Shown piece by piece: positions 63,036 to 64,000 of a stretch of DNA of 64,000 bases. Under the pieces are notes generated by a model that was given only the letters and a program-made list of their open reading frames with translations, had not been told where the DNA came from and did no database searches. The stretch comes from Accumulibacter sp. (GTDB lineage: Bacteria > Pseudomonadota > Gammaproteobacteria > Burkholderiales > Rhodocyclaceae): contig NZ_JAMTDX010000083.1 in the NCBI RefSeq assembly GCF_023806625.1, forward strand, positions 1 through 64,000, in the 5' to 3' direction. Both the position numbers and the translations under genes were made by a program. Numbering within the stretch: position 1 is the first letter of the stretch; each line of letters opens with the position of its first letter.

Positions 63036-64000
63036 GTGAGCTTCACTCTGCACGGCCTGGCGGTTTCCGGCGGAATTGCCATTGGCCAGGCGCACCTGAT
63101 CTCGCACGCGACGCTCGAGGTCTCGCATCTGGTGATCTCGCCGCGGCTGGTCGACAAGGAAGTCGCCCGCTTCGACGCTGCGGTGCAGCGCGTGCGCGAG
63201 GAATTCGCCCAGCTCAAGGGGCGTGCCCAGTTCTCGTCGGCCGAGTTCGGCGCGTTCATCGACCTGCACATGATGATCCTGTCGGACCCCGAACTCGCCG
63301 AAGCGCCCAAGCACCTGATCCGCGAGCGGCGCTGCAACGCGGAATGGGCGCTCGTACAGCAGATGGAGGTTCTCGTCCATCAGTTCGAACAGTTTGACGA
63401 CGCCTATCTGCGCGAACGAAGCTACGACGTCCGCCAGGTCGTCGAACGGGTGATCAAGGAACTCGTCGGTCAGCCCGGACGGATGGCCTTGCGGCCAGGC
63501 CCGGGCAAGGGTATCCGCGAGGAAAACCTGATCGTCGTCGCGCACGATCTGTCGCCGGCCGACGTCATCGCGTACAAGGAACACCATTTCGCCGCCTTCG
63601 TCACCGACGTTGGCGGGTCGACTTCGCATACGGCGATTCTCGCGCGCAGCCTGCGCATCCCCGCCGTCCTCGGGCTGCACAACGCGCGACAGCTGATTCG
63701 CGACAACGAGGTCCTGATCGTCGACGGCACGCGAGGGGTGCTGATCGTCAACCCGGATCCGCGCGTACTCGATGAATACCGGCTCAGAAAGAGCCAGATC
63801 GAGCTCGAGCGCACCAAGCTGCGCCGCCTGAAGACCGCCCGTTCGGTGACCCTCGACGGGATCGACATCGACCTGCACGCGAACATCGAACTGCCCGGTG
63901 ACGTGGCCAACGCACTCGACGGCGGTGCCGAAGGCATCGGCCTGTTCCGCACCGAGTTTCTCTTCCTCGATCGTGGCGACATGCCCACCGAGGATGAACA
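63036..64000 (+). CDS. ptsI: Phosphoenolpyruvate-protein phosphotransferase (EI), partial
   Basis: EI takes phosphate from PEP and passes it to HPr. The visible 321 residues begin at a GTG seven bases after the HPr stop: FTLHGLAVSGGIAIGQAHLIS. The swivelling His domain follows with the phospho-acceptor in VTDVGGSTSHTAILARSLRIPAV, then GTRGVLIVNPD and the start of the PEP-binding barrel ANIELPGDVANALDGGAEGIGLFRTEFLF in parts. The C-terminal 250 residues are cut off by the window edge. Confidence 0.96.
   Translation, partial: MSFTLHGLAVSGGIAIGQAHLISHATLEVSHLVISPRLVDKEVARFDAAVQRVREEFAQLKGRAQFSSAEFGAFIDLHMMILSDPELAEAPKHLIRERRCNAEWALVQQMEVLVHQFEQFDDAYLRERSYDVRQVVERVIKELVGQPGRMALRPGPGKGIREENLIVVAHDLSPADVIAYKEHHFAAFVTDVGGSTSHTAILARSLRIPAVLGLHNARQLIRDNEVLIVDGTRGVLIVNPDPRVLDEYRLRKSQIELERTKLRRLKTARSVTLDGIDIDLHANIELPGDVANALDGGAEGIGLFRTEFLFLDRGDMPTEDE

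Noticed and set aside
1-64000. CRISPR arrays, tRNA or rRNA genes, intact IS elements
   Set aside because: No regularly spaced repeats, no TTCGAATC-type T-loop with cloverleaf arms and no rRNA-like conserved blocks were found in any intergenic gap.

Overview
The window is a dense, GC-rich stretch of bacterial chromosome. Its gene content points to a betaproteobacterium of the Rhodocyclales, most likely a polyphosphate-accumulating organism of the Candidatus Accumulibacter type. This rests on the ompA-ubiG-gph order, the proteobacterial gshA/gshB pair, the mannose-type EIIA-HPr-EI block, and divergent ppk1 and ppx close to K+ and Mg2+ channels and a CYTH-CHAD protein. The assignment is inferred from gene content and order; no rRNA gene is present. 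I saw no tRNA, CRISPR array, prophage or intact insertion sequence.

Layout. 1-1.7 kb: decayed accessory DNA, namely a frameshifted type I methylase (hsdM) fused to a transposase-like tail, and an orphan RelE/ParE-type toxin. 1.8-9.2 kb: ppk1 and ppx diverge from a 220-bp spacer, and ppx is followed by a four-gene MCE lipid transporter. 9.2-11.8 kb: an acyl-CoA ligase and an enoyl-CoA hydratase. 11.9-20.5 kb: a GGDEF protein with a degenerate active site, an EcsC-family protein, an RCK-gated K+ channel, a CYTH-CHAD protein, MgtE and a SulP anion transporter. 20.6-26.1 kb: mfd translationally coupled to aroG, and a frameshifted sirtuin. 26.4-32.6 kb: two ompA paralogues with identical 3' halves flanking an amidohydrolase (mtaD type), then ubiG, gph, a CbiX-like chelatase, trmO and a Gly/Tyr/Pro-rich exported protein. 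32.7-38.6 kb: pdxH, an M61 peptidase and a glutamate/aspartate ABC transporter. 38.9-44.1 kb: an aldehyde dehydrogenase, a dicarboxylate/anion transporter, a lipoprotein, a universal stress protein and a DUF2889 protein. 44.2-46.2 kb: sucCD, closed by a clear terminator. 46.5-52.3 kb: an ornithine cyclodeaminase homologue, then a signalling run of PP2C phosphatase, FHA protein, metallo-beta-lactamase-fold hydrolase and GAF-GspE ATPase. 52.7-58.9 kb: parE, parC, creA and an orphan Eco57I-like DNA methylase. 59-64 kb: gshA, gshB, apbE, EIIA, HPr and ptsI, the last cut by the window edge.

How the genes fit together. The left third combines polyphosphate synthesis and degradation with channels for its counter-ions (K+, Mg2+) and a candidate polyphosphate-binding protein. 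The centre is housekeeping: envelope, quinone and cofactor synthesis, and uptake of C4/C5 acids that feed the TCA cycle through sucCD. The 47.5-52.3 kb run is the best candidate for a poorly described system, a phospho-signalling and cyclic-nucleotide-like module physically linked to a secretion or pilus ATPase. The right end joins thiol synthesis to a regulatory phosphotransferase chain without visible sugar permeases.
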